Shown: piece after piece, positions 1-6,582 of the stretch
Layout of the letters: the number at the start of each line of letters is the position of its first letter
Numbering within the stretch: position 1 is the stretch's first letter
NCBI GenBank assembly: GCA_025935155.1
Contig: JAICVV010000079.1
Span: 1 to 8,066, forward strand
Direction of reading: 5' to 3'
Source: Alphaproteobacteria bacterium
GTDB taxonomy: Bacteria; Pseudomonadota; Alphaproteobacteria; Micropepsales; Micropepsaceae
DNA: 8,066 nucleotides
Position numbers and translations under genes: made by a program
Notes under the pieces: model-generated
The model's input: only the letters and a program-made list of their open reading frames with translations
The model's database searches: none
What the model was told of the DNA's origin: nothing

Positions 1-24
1 CGCGCCCAGCACGACCAGCCGCAT
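1..24 (-). CDS. Possible 5' end of a truncated minus-strand gene
   Basis: Reading leftward from an ATG at 24, the last eight codons inside the window give MRLVVLGA. This is a basic start followed by a hydrophobic beta-strand ending in Gly, the pattern that opens many Rossmann-fold NAD(P)-binding proteins. In-frame ATGs also exist at 51 and 63, so the start is uncertain; with the ATG at 51 the N-terminus would begin MRGFAQRQ and could instead be read as the start of a signal peptide. A weak AGAG lies 7 nt before the ATG at 24. Eight residues cannot identify a family, and this may be no gene at all. It lies on the same strand as, and downstream of, the glycosyltransferase. Confidence 0.25.
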
Positions 25-85
25 CGATTGTCTCTGCGCAAAGCCCCTCATCGCGTGCCCCATCGCATTATCATTGTGCGAGCCT

Positions 86-109
86 ACGGGGCGCTATTCA
101 AAGCCCCGT
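86..109. repeat. GC-rich inverted repeat downstream of the glycosyltransferase
   Basis: A perfect 7-bp inverted repeat, ACGGGGC (86-92) and GCCCCGT (103-109), is separated by 10 nt. It lies 42 to 65 bp beyond the stop codon of the minus-strand glycosyltransferase and before the possible gene at the left edge. A hairpin here could end or attenuate transcription of the tsaD-to-glycosyltransferase unit. No U-tract follows it on the minus strand, so it is not a canonical intrinsic terminator. It could equally be an operator for the next gene. Confidence 0.3.
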
Positions 110-150
110 TAGAGCGATGATGTTAATTTGAAAGACCGAAGGTAAACGAA

Positions 151-1590
151 TTATTTAGAAGCGGCGTCGCGGGCCGGAATTTGCAGTGCGGAAGTCCATC
201 CCATGCCGCCGATGGCCAGCAGTCCGGCTGCTGCGAAGACGAAGAATGGCGCGCTCCAGGCCTGCTCGGCGAGAGCGAACACCGGCAACAGCAACCCGGC
301 CGCCAGTTCAGGACTTCCTCGCCAGCCGCCGGCGTAAACGGCGCCAGCCTTGGGCGTGCGGTTGAACACCATCTCTCGACTCGAGAAGGCTTCGTAGGTG
401 GCGCGCGCGTTGGAAAGAACGAGCCCGCTGGGAAACAGAATAGCCAGTAAAAGCGAGCGCAAGAAGTTTGGCTCGTCCTGCCGCCCCAGCATTGCCTGAC
501 CGAGCCACAGATAACCGAGGCTGGCGCAAAGGCCCAAGCCGGTTACCAGCAATCCGAGATCGGCTACGGCCTTAACGTATACTACGCCCATGTACATGAG
601 CGTGAGACTGATGAGAGCGCTCAACGCTGCCAGCGTATAGAAACCGAACTGACAGACCTGCAGCGTGACCGCGGCTTTCTGCCACCAGGGCCATGCGCTC
701 TTCCAGATTTCCGGGACCAGTTTGCGCGCCACTTGCGCGTGCCCCTTTGTCCAGCGCGCCTGCTGCGCGCGCCACGCTGCGGCCGTATCCGGCAATTCTC
801 CTGGAACTTCCAGATCCGAAAGTATCGCGCCCCGCCAGCCCCTCAGGGCACAGCGGATGGAAAGATCGAGATCTTCCGTGAGTGTGTCGCCGGTCCAGCC
901 GCCGCCATCGTCGATGGCATCCCGAGACCACACACCTGCCGTACCGTTGAAGGAAATCGGCAATCCCATGCGGAAACGCGCTTCCTGTTCCACTGCAAAA
1001 TGGCTGTCGAGCAAAAAACCTTGTGCAGCGGTCAGCCAGTTCGCCTCTCGATTGGCATGCCCCCAGCGCGCCTGCACAAAGGCCAGACCGGAATCGGCGA
1101 CCAGAGCAGGGACGGTGCGGCGCAGGAAGTCCCGCGGCGGAACAAAATCGGCATCGAAGATCGCGACGTAAGGCGCATCGGAATGGTTGAGACCGAACGC
1201 CAGATTGCCGGCCTTAAATCCGGTACGCGCGCCGCGCCGCAGAACATGGAATTTCACCTCCGGCGGCACAACAGCGCGAACGGCCTGCGCGAGCGCATCG
1301 TGATTCTCGGCACGGCCGTCATCGAGGAGTTGTATTTCGAGTTTGTCTGGTGGCCAATCCAGCTGTGCCGCGGCGGCGGCTACGCGCACCGCGAGTCGGC
1401 CTTCGTCGCAGACCGGTAGCTGAACAAGGACCTTCGGCAGCGCGTCGCCGGAAAGATGTGCGTGACGGATTCGGCGGCCCGGTGCAAAGGCGCGAACCAA
1501 GGCCAAAGTCCCGAGCTGCGCCGACAGTAGGGCCAGCACCACAAGAATACACCCCAGAACACTTTGCAGGATCAGGGACAGTCCGGACAT
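151..1590 (-). CDS. CslA-like processive family-2 glycosyltransferase (membrane protein)
   Basis: This 479-residue protein has a GT-A fold catalytic domain between membrane segments. One hydrophobic segment lies at about 5-33. The cytoplasmic domain carries the family signatures: LLDDG (Asp90-Asp91, nucleotide-sugar binding), FDADF (Asp146 and Asp148, metal site), TED (238-240, catalytic base region) and QxxRW (Gln276 to Trp280), the mark of processive beta-glycan synthases. C-terminal hydrophobic stretches at about 304-337, 339-365, 376-393, 429-445 and 447-466 would form the translocation pore. Stretches such as YVAIFDADF, FVQARW, VEQE and FNGTAGVW closely follow plant CslA/CslC (beta-mannan and xyloglucan backbone synthases), so a beta-mannan- or glucan-type product is inferred; donor and polymer are unknown. 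There is no PilZ domain and no BcsB-like partner in the window. The gene follows the TusA-like gene after 132 bp, so it may have its own promoter or be the last cistron. The ATG at 1590 has a GAG about 7 nt upstream. Confidence 0.9.
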   Translation of the reverse strand: MSGLSLILQSVLGCILVVLALLSAQLGTLALVRAFAPGRRIRHAHLSGDALPKVLVQLPVCDEGRLAVRVAAAAAQLDWPPDKLEIQLLDDGRAENHDALAQAVRAVVPPEVKFHVLRRGARTGFKAGNLAFGLNHSDAPYVAIFDADFVPPRDFLRRTVPALVADSGLAFVQARWGHANREANWLTAAQGFLLDSHFAVEQEARFRMGLPISFNGTAGVWSRDAIDDGGGWTGDTLTEDLDLSIRCALRGWRGAILSDLEVPGELPDTAAAWRAQQARWTKGHAQVARKLVPEIWKSAWPWWQKAAVTLQVCQFGFYTLAALSALISLTLMYMGVVYVKAVADLGLLVTGLGLCASLGYLWLGQAMLGRQDEPNFLRSLLLAILFPSGLVLSNARATYEAFSSREMVFNRTPKAGAVYAGGWRGSPELAAGLLLPVFALAEQAWSAPFFVFAAAGLLAIGGMGWTSALQIPARDAASK

Positions 1591-1617
1591 GTGCGCTCGG
1601 ATCCTATGATGGCGCCG

Positions 1618-1640
1618 CCGCTGTCCGGGCGGACCGCTGT
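1618..1640. repeat. Short direct repeat in the glycosyltransferase leader
   Basis: The 7-mer CCGCTGT occurs at 1618-1624 and again at 1634-1640, 16 bp start to start. A small inverted repeat (GTCC/GGAC, 1623-1634) lies between the copies. The repeat sits 28 to 50 bp before the glycosyltransferase start codon, where a regulator could bind. In a GC-rich leader such a repeat may arise by chance, and no regulator is implied by the window. Confidence 0.2.
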
Positions 1641-1722
1641 TGAAAGGCGGAGTCTGTTTTGACGCGGGGAATTTGCGGCCTCAGCCATCCTTTCGCAACC
1701 CCCTGTTTTGCTGGCCGATTCC

Positions 1723-1959
1723 TTAAGGGCGCCTGAGAACAAGGGTGGTACTGCCGCCAGATGCCTCTTCCCTGACGAACTCATATCCTTCCTGATGGCA
1801 CATGTGGGGGATATCCATCGGTGCCAAAGGGTCGTCTGTCAGCACCGAAATGGAGGAGCCGCTGGGCAGCCGGGCGAGCGCCAGGCGGGCAAAAAGGGCT
1901 GGCAGCGGACACTTCAATCCGCGCAGATCGAGAATTCCATGATCTTGAGCCGAATCCAT
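1723..1959 (-). CDS. TusA/YeeD-family sulfurtransferase (sulfur carrier)
   Basis: This 78-residue protein matches the full length of the TusA fold (two helices on a four-stranded sheet). The N-terminal signature LDLRGLKCPLP (residues 10-20) contains the sulfur-accepting Cys17 in the CPxP motif. The second signature, TDDPLAPMDIPHMC (41-54), is also typical. Family members take persulfide sulfur from a cysteine desulfurase and pass it on for tRNA 2-thiouridine, molybdenum cofactor or sulfur oxidation; which pathway applies here is not shown. The gene starts 9 bp after the nuclease gene stop, which argues for co-transcription with tsaD and the nuclease. No TusBCD, TusE, membrane YeeE or DsrE gene lies nearby, so the role of canonical TusA is not established. 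Only weak ribosome-site matches precede the ATG. Confidence 0.9.
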   Translation of the reverse strand: MDSAQDHGILDLRGLKCPLPALFARLALARLPSGSSISVLTDDPLAPMDIPHMCHQEGYEFVREEASGGSTTLVLRRP

Positions 1960-1968
1960 GTCCGGTAT

Positions 1969-2766
1969 TCAGCTTGAAAGATCGAACTCGGCCAGCACGG
2001 GCACATGATCCGAGGCCCGTCTCCATCCCCGCAGCGGCTTTAAGATTGCATGGTTTTTTGCCGCGCCTTTCAGTCCCTGACTGATCCAGATGTGATCCAA
2101 CCTGCGGCCGCGATCCGAGGCTTCCCAATTTTGCGCGCGATAGCTCCACCAAGAATAGACTTTCTGATCGTGTGGGACGAATTCGCGCGTGAGATCGATC
2201 CACTCGAATGCAGCCTTGGCCGCATTCAGCAAATTTACCTCGACGGCCGTATGGCTCACCACATTGAGCAGCTGCGTATGGCTCCAGACATCGCTTGGCA
2301 GGGGCGCGACATTCAAGTCTCCGACGAGAACCACGGGGGTTTGCCGGTCGCTCCGCGGTTCAAAGCACGCCGAAAGCTCACGCAGAAAATCGAGCTTATG
2401 CGCAAACTTTGGATTTGCCGCGGGATCGGGCAGATCGCCGCCGGCAGGCACGTAGAAATTGTGCAGCTCCAGCCCGCTTCCAAACGTCACCGCCATGTGG
2501 CGGCAATCCTTCTTGCCGCAGAAGCTTCGTGCATTTGTGCGAGTGAATGGCAGACGGGAGAGAATGGCGACGCCATGATAACCCTTCTGACCATTGATCG
2601 CCTGATGCACATAGCCCAGTTCGCGCAGGCGCTTTGCCGGAAACAGATCGTTGATAACCTTCGTTTCCTGCAGGCACAGCACATCCGGCTGCTGCTGACG
2701 AAGAAATCGCGTTACCAGGTTCAGGCGCAGCCTCACCGAATTGATATTCCAAGTGGCAATCTTCAT
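1969..2766 (-). CDS. xth: Exodeoxyribonuclease III-family AP endonuclease
   Basis: This 265-residue protein is a full-length exonuclease III of the endonuclease/exonuclease/phosphatase fold. It removes 3' blocking groups and nicks DNA at abasic sites in base-excision repair in the cytoplasm. The active site is complete: Asn7 in TWNINSVR, Glu34 in LQETK (metal ligand), Tyr105 in FYVPAGG, Asp150 and Asn152 in VGDLNVAP, Asp224 in RRLDHIW, and the Asp253-His254 pair in SDHVPV. The ATG gives the canonical MKIATWN opening. It begins only 4 bp after the tsaD stop and ends 9 bp before the TusA-like gene, so it is the middle cistron of a tight cluster. Xth and ExoA-type branches cannot be separated confidently by eye. 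Confidence 0.95.
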   Translation of the reverse strand: MKIATWNINSVRLRLNLVTRFLRQQQPDVLCLQETKVINDLFPAKRLRELGYVHQAINGQKGYHGVAILSRLPFTRTNARSFCGKKDCRHMAVTFGSGLELHNFYVPAGGDLPDPAANPKFAHKLDFLRELSACFEPRSDRQTPVVLVGDLNVAPLPSDVWSHTQLLNVVSHTAVEVNLLNAAKAAFEWIDLTREFVPHDQKVYSWWSYRAQNWEASDRGRRLDHIWISQGLKGAAKNHAILKPLRGWRRASDHVPVLAEFDLSS

Positions 2767-2770
2767 AAGA

Positions 2771-3838
2771 TCAATCTGCCGATTCCAGGGAACGCCGTTG
2801 GGTGTTCGCCAGAGGCCAGCGCGCCCGCGGGCCTATGCCAAGATCGTCGAAGCGTCGGCGTTGTGCGTACTCCACGCCCGCCCAGGCGATCATCGCCGCG
2901 TTGTCTGTACAGAGCTGCGGCGGAGGGATTTCGATCTGAAAGCCCTTGGCATTCGCAAGCTGCGAAAGTGCAGCGCGGATCGCGCCATTCGCTGCAACGC
3001 CACCCGCAACAACGAGAGCAGGATCGCCTGGCGCACCGTTCGCGCGAAACATGTCCATGGCGACGGCAACCCTATCCGTGACACTCGCGATGACACTGGC
3101 CTGAAACGAGGCTGCAAGATCGGCTTTGGACGACATGCAAAAATCTGGGGCGCGAACGATCTGGCGCACGGCCGTTTTCAACCCTGAGAAGGAGAAATTG
3201 GCGCCTTCGCGCCCGAGCATCGGACGGGGCAGGCCGAACGCCTTTGGGTTCCCCTTTCGCGCCAACAGTTCAAGGTTCGGACCGCCGGGATAAGGCAGGT
3301 CCAGAAGCTTCGCGACCTTGTCGAACGCCTCGCCCACGGCATCGTCGACAGTCGTGCCGTAGAGCTCATACTGGCCGAGCTCATGCACGCCGAGCAGCTG
3401 GCAATGTCCGCCGGAAATGAGCAGCAGCAGGTATGGAAACCCGACGCCGCCCGTCAGGCGGACCGTCAGAGCATGCGCTTCAAGGTGGTTGATGGCGACG
3501 AGCGGTTTCTCCCATGCAAGCGCCAGCGCCTTGGCCGTCGTTAATCCCACCATTACGCCGCCGATAAGTCCGGGCCCCGCCGTGGCTGCGACGGCATCTA
3601 TCCCGGTGGGTGAAACGGCGGCGTCTGTAAGCGCTGCTTCGATGATGGAATCCAGCGCCTCCACGTGTGCCCGCGCGGCGATTTCCGGAACCACGCCGCC
3701 GAAAGCCGCATGCTCTTCCAGTTGGCTAAATACAATGTTGGACAGGATCGTGCCCGGCCCAGGCGCACGCCCGTGAACGACCGCGGCTGCCGTTTCGTCG
3801 CAGCTGGTTTCGAGGCCGAGAACCGTGAAGTCGCGCAA
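2771..3838 (-). CDS. tsaD: tRNA N6-adenosine threonylcarbamoyltransferase TsaD
   Basis: TsaD (formerly Gcp/YgjD), 355 residues and full length, transfers the threonylcarbamoyl group from TC-AMP to A37 of ANN-decoding tRNAs, working with TsaB and TsaE in the cytoplasm. The ASKHA fold is evident from [10 protein letters not shown] (7-16), [16 protein letters not shown] (47-62), the metal-binding HLEAH motif (His118, His122), [10 protein letters not shown] (139-148), [11 protein letters not shown] (169-179), [10 protein letters not shown] (215-224), VAGGVAANG (277-285) and the C-terminal [10 protein letters not shown] motif with metal ligand Asp312. The start is TTG: an in-frame TAG lies at 3859-3857 and no ATG or GTG occurs in frame between it and the conserved LETSCDET. 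The gene leads a tight minus-strand cluster and diverges from hemC across 53 bp. Confidence 0.97.
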   Translation of the reverse strand: MRDFTVLGLETSCDETAAAVVHGRAPGPGTILSNIVFSQLEEHAAFGGVVPEIAARAHVEALDSIIEAALTDAAVSPTGIDAVAATAGPGLIGGVMVGLTTAKALALAWEKPLVAINHLEAHALTVRLTGGVGFPYLLLLISGGHCQLLGVHELGQYELYGTTVDDAVGEAFDKVAKLLDLPYPGGPNLELLARKGNPKAFGLPRPMLGREGANFSFSGLKTAVRQIVRAPDFCMSSKADLAASFQASVIASVTDRVAVAMDMFRANGAPGDPALVVAGGVAANGAIRAALSQLANAKGFQIEIPPPQLCTDNAAMIAWAGVEYAQRRRFDDLGIGPRARWPLANTQRRSLESAD

Positions 3839-3891
3839 TTCGCCACTGCGGATGTGCTAGATACCGCAGAGCCACTAGCGTGAATTGAACC
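3839..3891. promoter_or_regulatory. Divergent tsaD/hemC control region
   Basis: Only 53 bp separate the TTG start of tsaD and the GTG start of hemC, so the two promoters must overlap each other or lie within the opposing coding regions. The stretch holds a TAGATA (3858-3863) that could be a weak -10 element for hemC. I found no convincing -35 at the right distance and no strong Shine-Dalgarno for either gene. Assignment as a control region follows from the divergent layout, not from a clear motif. Confidence 0.45.
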
Positions 3892-4809
3892 GTGCCGCAA
3901 AGCCTTGTCCGAATCGGTACCCGCGGATCCCGCCTTGCGCTCGCACAAGCCGGATTGGTGCGGGAGGCCTTTGCTGTGCTCGGCATCGCTTCCGAACTGG
4001 TCACGGTGCGCACCAGCGGAGACCGGATTCAGGATCGCCCGCTCGCGGAATTGGGCGGCAAAGGCCTTTTCACCAAAGAACTGGAAGATGCGTTGCTGAA
4101 TGGCATGATCGACCTCGCGATTCATTCCATGAAGGATGTTCCCGTCCTGCTTCCCGATGACCTGCAGATTGCGGCAATTCTCGCGCGAGAGGATGCGCGG
4201 GACGCCTTCCTTTCACATCAAGCCGGTTCGCTGGCCAAACTTCCCGGAGGGGCTCGCATCGGCACAAGCTCCGTGCGGCGGCAAGCGCAGGTGGCCCGCG
4301 CGCGTCCGGACCTCGGGATTGTGTCTTTGCGCGGGAATGTGGACACGCGAATTGCCAGGCTGGACGCCGGCGAACTCGACGCCATCCTGCTTGCCAGCGC
4401 GGGCCTGAAACGCCTCGGACTAGAAGATCGCATTACCGCACTTATGCCTTTGGAGAGCTGGCTTCCCGCTCTATCGCAAGGCGCGATAGGCATTGAGACG
4501 CGGCGAGAGGGTGGTTGGGTCGATCTGCTCTCGCCGCTGCACGATTTTCCAACGGCGGTTGCGCTCGCGTGCGAACGGGCGTTTCAGGCCGCGCTGGACG
4601 GTTCCTGCACGACGCCCATCGGGGGGTTCGCCTGCCATCGTGAAGGAACGCTGTCGTTCCAGGGCGAAGTTCTCGCGCCGGACGGCAGCGGCTCTGCGGA
4701 GACAGCAATTGAAACACGTATGATTTTTTCGGAAGAACAAGCCGCTGCCCTTGGCCGCGAGGCGGGGTTCGCGTTGAGGCCGCGGGCGGCACAGTGGCTC
4801 GCGCGTTGA
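3892..4809 (+). CDS. hemC: Hydroxymethylbilane synthase (porphobilinogen deaminase)
   Basis: HemC joins four porphobilinogen molecules into the linear tetrapyrrole hydroxymethylbilane in the cytoplasm. The 305-residue protein is full length. It opens with IGTRGSRLALAQ (8-19) and has TSGD (41-44), GGKGLFTKELEDALL (55-69), the catalytic Asp82 in IHSMKDVP, GTSSVRRQAQ (124-133) and LRGNVDTRI (146-154). Cys239 in GSCTTPIGG carries the dipyrromethane cofactor. The start is GTG at 3892: an in-frame TGA lies just upstream at 3886-3888 and no ATG is available before the conserved N-terminus. No clear Shine-Dalgarno precedes it, so weak or leaderless translation is possible. The stop overlaps the hemD start (TGATG), pointing to translational coupling. 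Confidence 0.97.
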   Translation: MPQSLVRIGTRGSRLALAQAGLVREAFAVLGIASELVTVRTSGDRIQDRPLAELGGKGLFTKELEDALLNGMIDLAIHSMKDVPVLLPDDLQIAAILAREDARDAFLSHQAGSLAKLPGGARIGTSSVRRQAQVARARPDLGIVSLRGNVDTRIARLDAGELDAILLASAGLKRLGLEDRITALMPLESWLPALSQGAIGIETRREGGWVDLLSPLHDFPTAVALACERAFQAALDGSCTTPIGGFACHREGTLSFQGEVLAPDGSGSAETAIETRMIFSEEQAAALGREAGFALRPRAAQWLAR

Positions 4810-5510
4810 TGCGCGTGCTCGTTATCCGGCCGGCGAAAGACGGAGAACACCTCGCGCAATTGCTGCGCGAGCGCGGGCACGAACCGATCCTGTCGCCTGC
4901 CATCGATATTGACTTCGAAGACGGCCCATGTCTTTCGCTCGCCGGTGCGCAGGCAATTGTCGCCACTAGCGCGAATGGCGTTCGCGCACTTGCGGGCCGC
5001 ACGGAAGAACGAAAGATACCGGTATTCGCGGTTGGGCCTCAGACCGCGGAAGCGGCGCATACGGCAGGATTCGCGGTGGTGCGGGATGCGCATGGGGATT
5101 CAAAGACTCTCGCAGAAAAAGTGAGCCAGTGGACGTCGGCAGGCGACGGCAAACTCCTTTATGCCACAGGCGATGTTTCGGCCGATGATTTTGTAAACCA
5201 ACTGTTGCAGCAGGGATTTCACGTCGAGGTACTGCGGCTTTATCGCACGATCGAGAGAGCGGCGCTAAGCGACGCAGCAGCAGCCGCGCTCCGTTCCGAG
5301 AACATCGATACAGCGATGTTCTTCTCGCCGCGCAGCGCGCGCGTCTTCGTTAACCAGGTAATTCGCGCCGGCCTGGAGAAAGAATGCGGGAAAGTTGGCG
5401 CGATGTGCATCAGCACCGCAGCCGCCAACGCACTCCGTTCGCTGCGCTTCTCTGACATTCGTGTCGCAGCACAACCCAATCGCGGCAGCATCCTGGATCT
5501 GCTCGGCTAA
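4809..5510 (+). CDS. hemD: Uroporphyrinogen-III synthase
   Basis: HemD cyclises hydroxymethylbilane with inversion of ring D to give uroporphyrinogen III, the branch point to heme, siroheme and cobalamin. The 233-residue protein has the two-domain HEM4 fold: MRVLVIRP at the start, VATSANGVRAL (51-61), FAVGPQTAEAA (73-83), LLYATGD (116-122), LRLYRTIER (142-150), FFSPRSARVF (171-180) and CISTAAANAL (200-209). Sequence conservation in this family is low, so the call leans on these motifs plus adjacency to hemC. I chose the ATG at 4809, which overlaps the hemC TGA by one base and gives the usual MRVLVIRP start. A GTG at 4794 would add five residues. The 3' end overlaps the opposing gene by 4 bp, and no hemY or mitofilin-like gene follows on this strand. 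Confidence 0.95.
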   Translation: MRVLVIRPAKDGEHLAQLLRERGHEPILSPAIDIDFEDGPCLSLAGAQAIVATSANGVRALAGRTEERKIPVFAVGPQTAEAAHTAGFAVVRDAHGDSKTLAEKVSQWTSAGDGKLLYATGDVSADDFVNQLLQQGFHVEVLRLYRTIERAALSDAAAAALRSENIDTAMFFSPRSARVFVNQVIRAGLEKECGKVGAMCISTAAANALRSLRFSDIRVAAQPNRGSILDLLG

Positions 5511-6526
5511 CTTGCGGAATTGCCTTGCGGCGCGGCGATAAAGCTGTTCAGCGCCGGATCGTACCGGTAACGGAAGGTGGTGAGATGCGCGTGGCCCGCC
5601 GCATCCTTATAGTCGAGCCGTCCGGCCAGCCAGAGCACGTATTTCCCGTTCTTTACATTGGCGGCTTCGTCAGCGGTCAATGCACGCGTGTTGCCGAAGA
5701 AAGTGAGCTTACCGCCGGTGTTCGGCATCAGCATTCCGGTGGTCGCGAGCGGTCCTTTCTGCGCCGGAACCTGCGGCGGCGCCGTTGCCACCGCGCGCAA
5801 ACTGCCAACGGTGTTGGAGCGCAAATCGTATGCCGGCTGGTGGCCGCTGTTCACGATGTGCACCGTGGTAATCGGCTGGCCGCCATTCGCGAACTGAGCC
5901 GTCTCGATCGTGTCGACACCGACCCACGGCCGGTCGGCAGCTGTCACAACCGGCGCGGCAGATTTTGCGGCGAGAGCGGACAGCCGATCTGAAAGTCCGT
6001 TCAGCCGTAAGGTGAAGTATGTGTCGATGGCAAGCACAATAAGCGCCACCAGCAGCAGCGCGACGATGAGCGGCTCCCGGGTCGGCTGCGCTCTCACGCG
6101 CGCGCCCTGCGGAGGTAACGCCGCAGATTGGACATCGCGCTCATTAGGTGCGCCCGGTTCCTGCGGCACGATGTTCTCATCGCCCGATACCTCTGTGCCG
6201 ATTGGCTCCGGCGCCGGGCCGGCGCGCTCCGCCGCGGGCTCCGCAATTGACGAACTCATCCCGGCGTTTGGCCTCGAACGTTCTGCATAGGAGGGATTGG
6301 CCAAAATCTGCGCGAGCGCGATCGGTCTTCTTTCACGTTCGGAATCGCTCATCGACTCAGGTGCTGAGGAATGATCCTCGGCGGCGGAATCCGCGGAATC
6401 CAAAGCTGGAGCCGTTGCGGGCGCTACTTCGACATCGGTTGCCGTTGCGTCCACCGGATTTTCAGAAACAGCTTCTGTACCTTGCCGAGCCAGACGCCGC
6501 TGACGCCTGCGTTCTTCCTTCGGCAT
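5507..6526 (-). CDS. Hypothetical single-pass inner-membrane protein
   Basis: This 339-residue protein is of unknown function. Residues 1-12 are strongly basic (MPKEERRRQRRL). Residues 13-150 are a low-complexity Ala/Pro/Glu/Ser-rich region, probably disordered, broken by a more ordered patch at about 66-84 (RRPIALAQILANPSY). A single hydrophobic segment spans about 153-172, followed by a short amphipathic stretch (173-188). The remaining 150 residues probably lie in the periplasm and look like a small beta-rich domain: WVGV (201-204), VNSGHQPAYDLR (225-236), and LWLAGRLDYKDAAGHAH with TTFRYRYD (299-323). Such WVGV, NtGxxPAy and GrldYxDxxGxxHxTtFryrY patterns recur in uncharacterised bacterial membrane proteins as I remember them, but I cannot name a domain. 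It is not the coiled-coil mitofilin-like protein often found after hemD. The ATG has a strong AGGAG 5 nt upstream, so the gene looks real. Confidence 0.85.
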   Translation of the reverse strand: MPKEERRRQRRLARQGTEAVSENPVDATATDVEVAPATAPALDSADSAAEDHSSAPESMSDSERERRPIALAQILANPSYAERSRPNAGMSSSIAEPAAERAGPAPEPIGTEVSGDENIVPQEPGAPNERDVQSAALPPQGARVRAQPTREPLIVALLLVALIVLAIDTYFTLRLNGLSDRLSALAAKSAAPVVTAADRPWVGVDTIETAQFANGGQPITTVHIVNSGHQPAYDLRSNTVGSLRAVATAPPQVPAQKGPLATTGMLMPNTGGKLTFFGNTRALTADEAANVKNGKYVLWLAGRLDYKDAAGHAHLTTFRYRYDPALNSFIAAPQGNSAS

Positions 6527-6531
6527 GAGAA

Positions 6532-6537
6532 CTCCTG
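6532..6537 (-). promoter_or_regulatory. Ribosome binding site of the membrane protein gene
   Basis: CAGGAG on the minus strand (6537-6532) is separated by 5 nt from the ATG at 6526. It is the clearest Shine-Dalgarno sequence in the window and fixes the start of the hypothetical membrane protein. Confidence 0.75.
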
Positions 6538-6553
6538 AACTGCTGACGGCGGC

Positions 6554-6582
6554 GGTTTATAGCGCAAGCCAGTTGCCGGTCG
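6554..6582 (-). promoter_or_regulatory. Candidate promoter of the membrane protein gene
   Basis: On the minus strand a TATAAA (6559-6554) resembles a sigma-70-type -10 box, and TTCGAC (6582-6577) lies 17 bp upstream as a partial -35 match. Transcription would begin near 6547, about 20 nt before the start codon and just ahead of the AGGAG. The geometry is good, but the -35 is weak. Confidence 0.35.

Noticed and set aside
733..1419. Long plus-strand open frame (228 codons) opposite the glycosyltransferase
   Set aside because: It is antisense to a gene with complete catalytic motifs, has a Cys/Arg/Pro-rich composition and no recognisable domain; it is explained by GC-rich codon bias.
1572..1784. 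Minus-strand small open frame between the TusA-like gene and the glycosyltransferase, ending in CPDCP
   Set aside because: It overlaps both neighbours in another frame. Its internal ATG has AAAGG directly adjacent with no spacer. A single CPDC at the end is not a zinc ribbon.
2050..3081. Plus-strand open frame of 343 codons spanning the nuclease and tsaD genes
   Set aside because: It covers parts of two well-supported minus-strand genes and their junction, and its translation lacks any domain, so it is an antisense shadow.
4794..4811. Earlier GTG start for hemD at 4794
   Set aside because: The ATG at 4809 gives the conserved MRVLVIRP opening and the TGATG overlap with hemC, the same arrangement as etfB-etfA.
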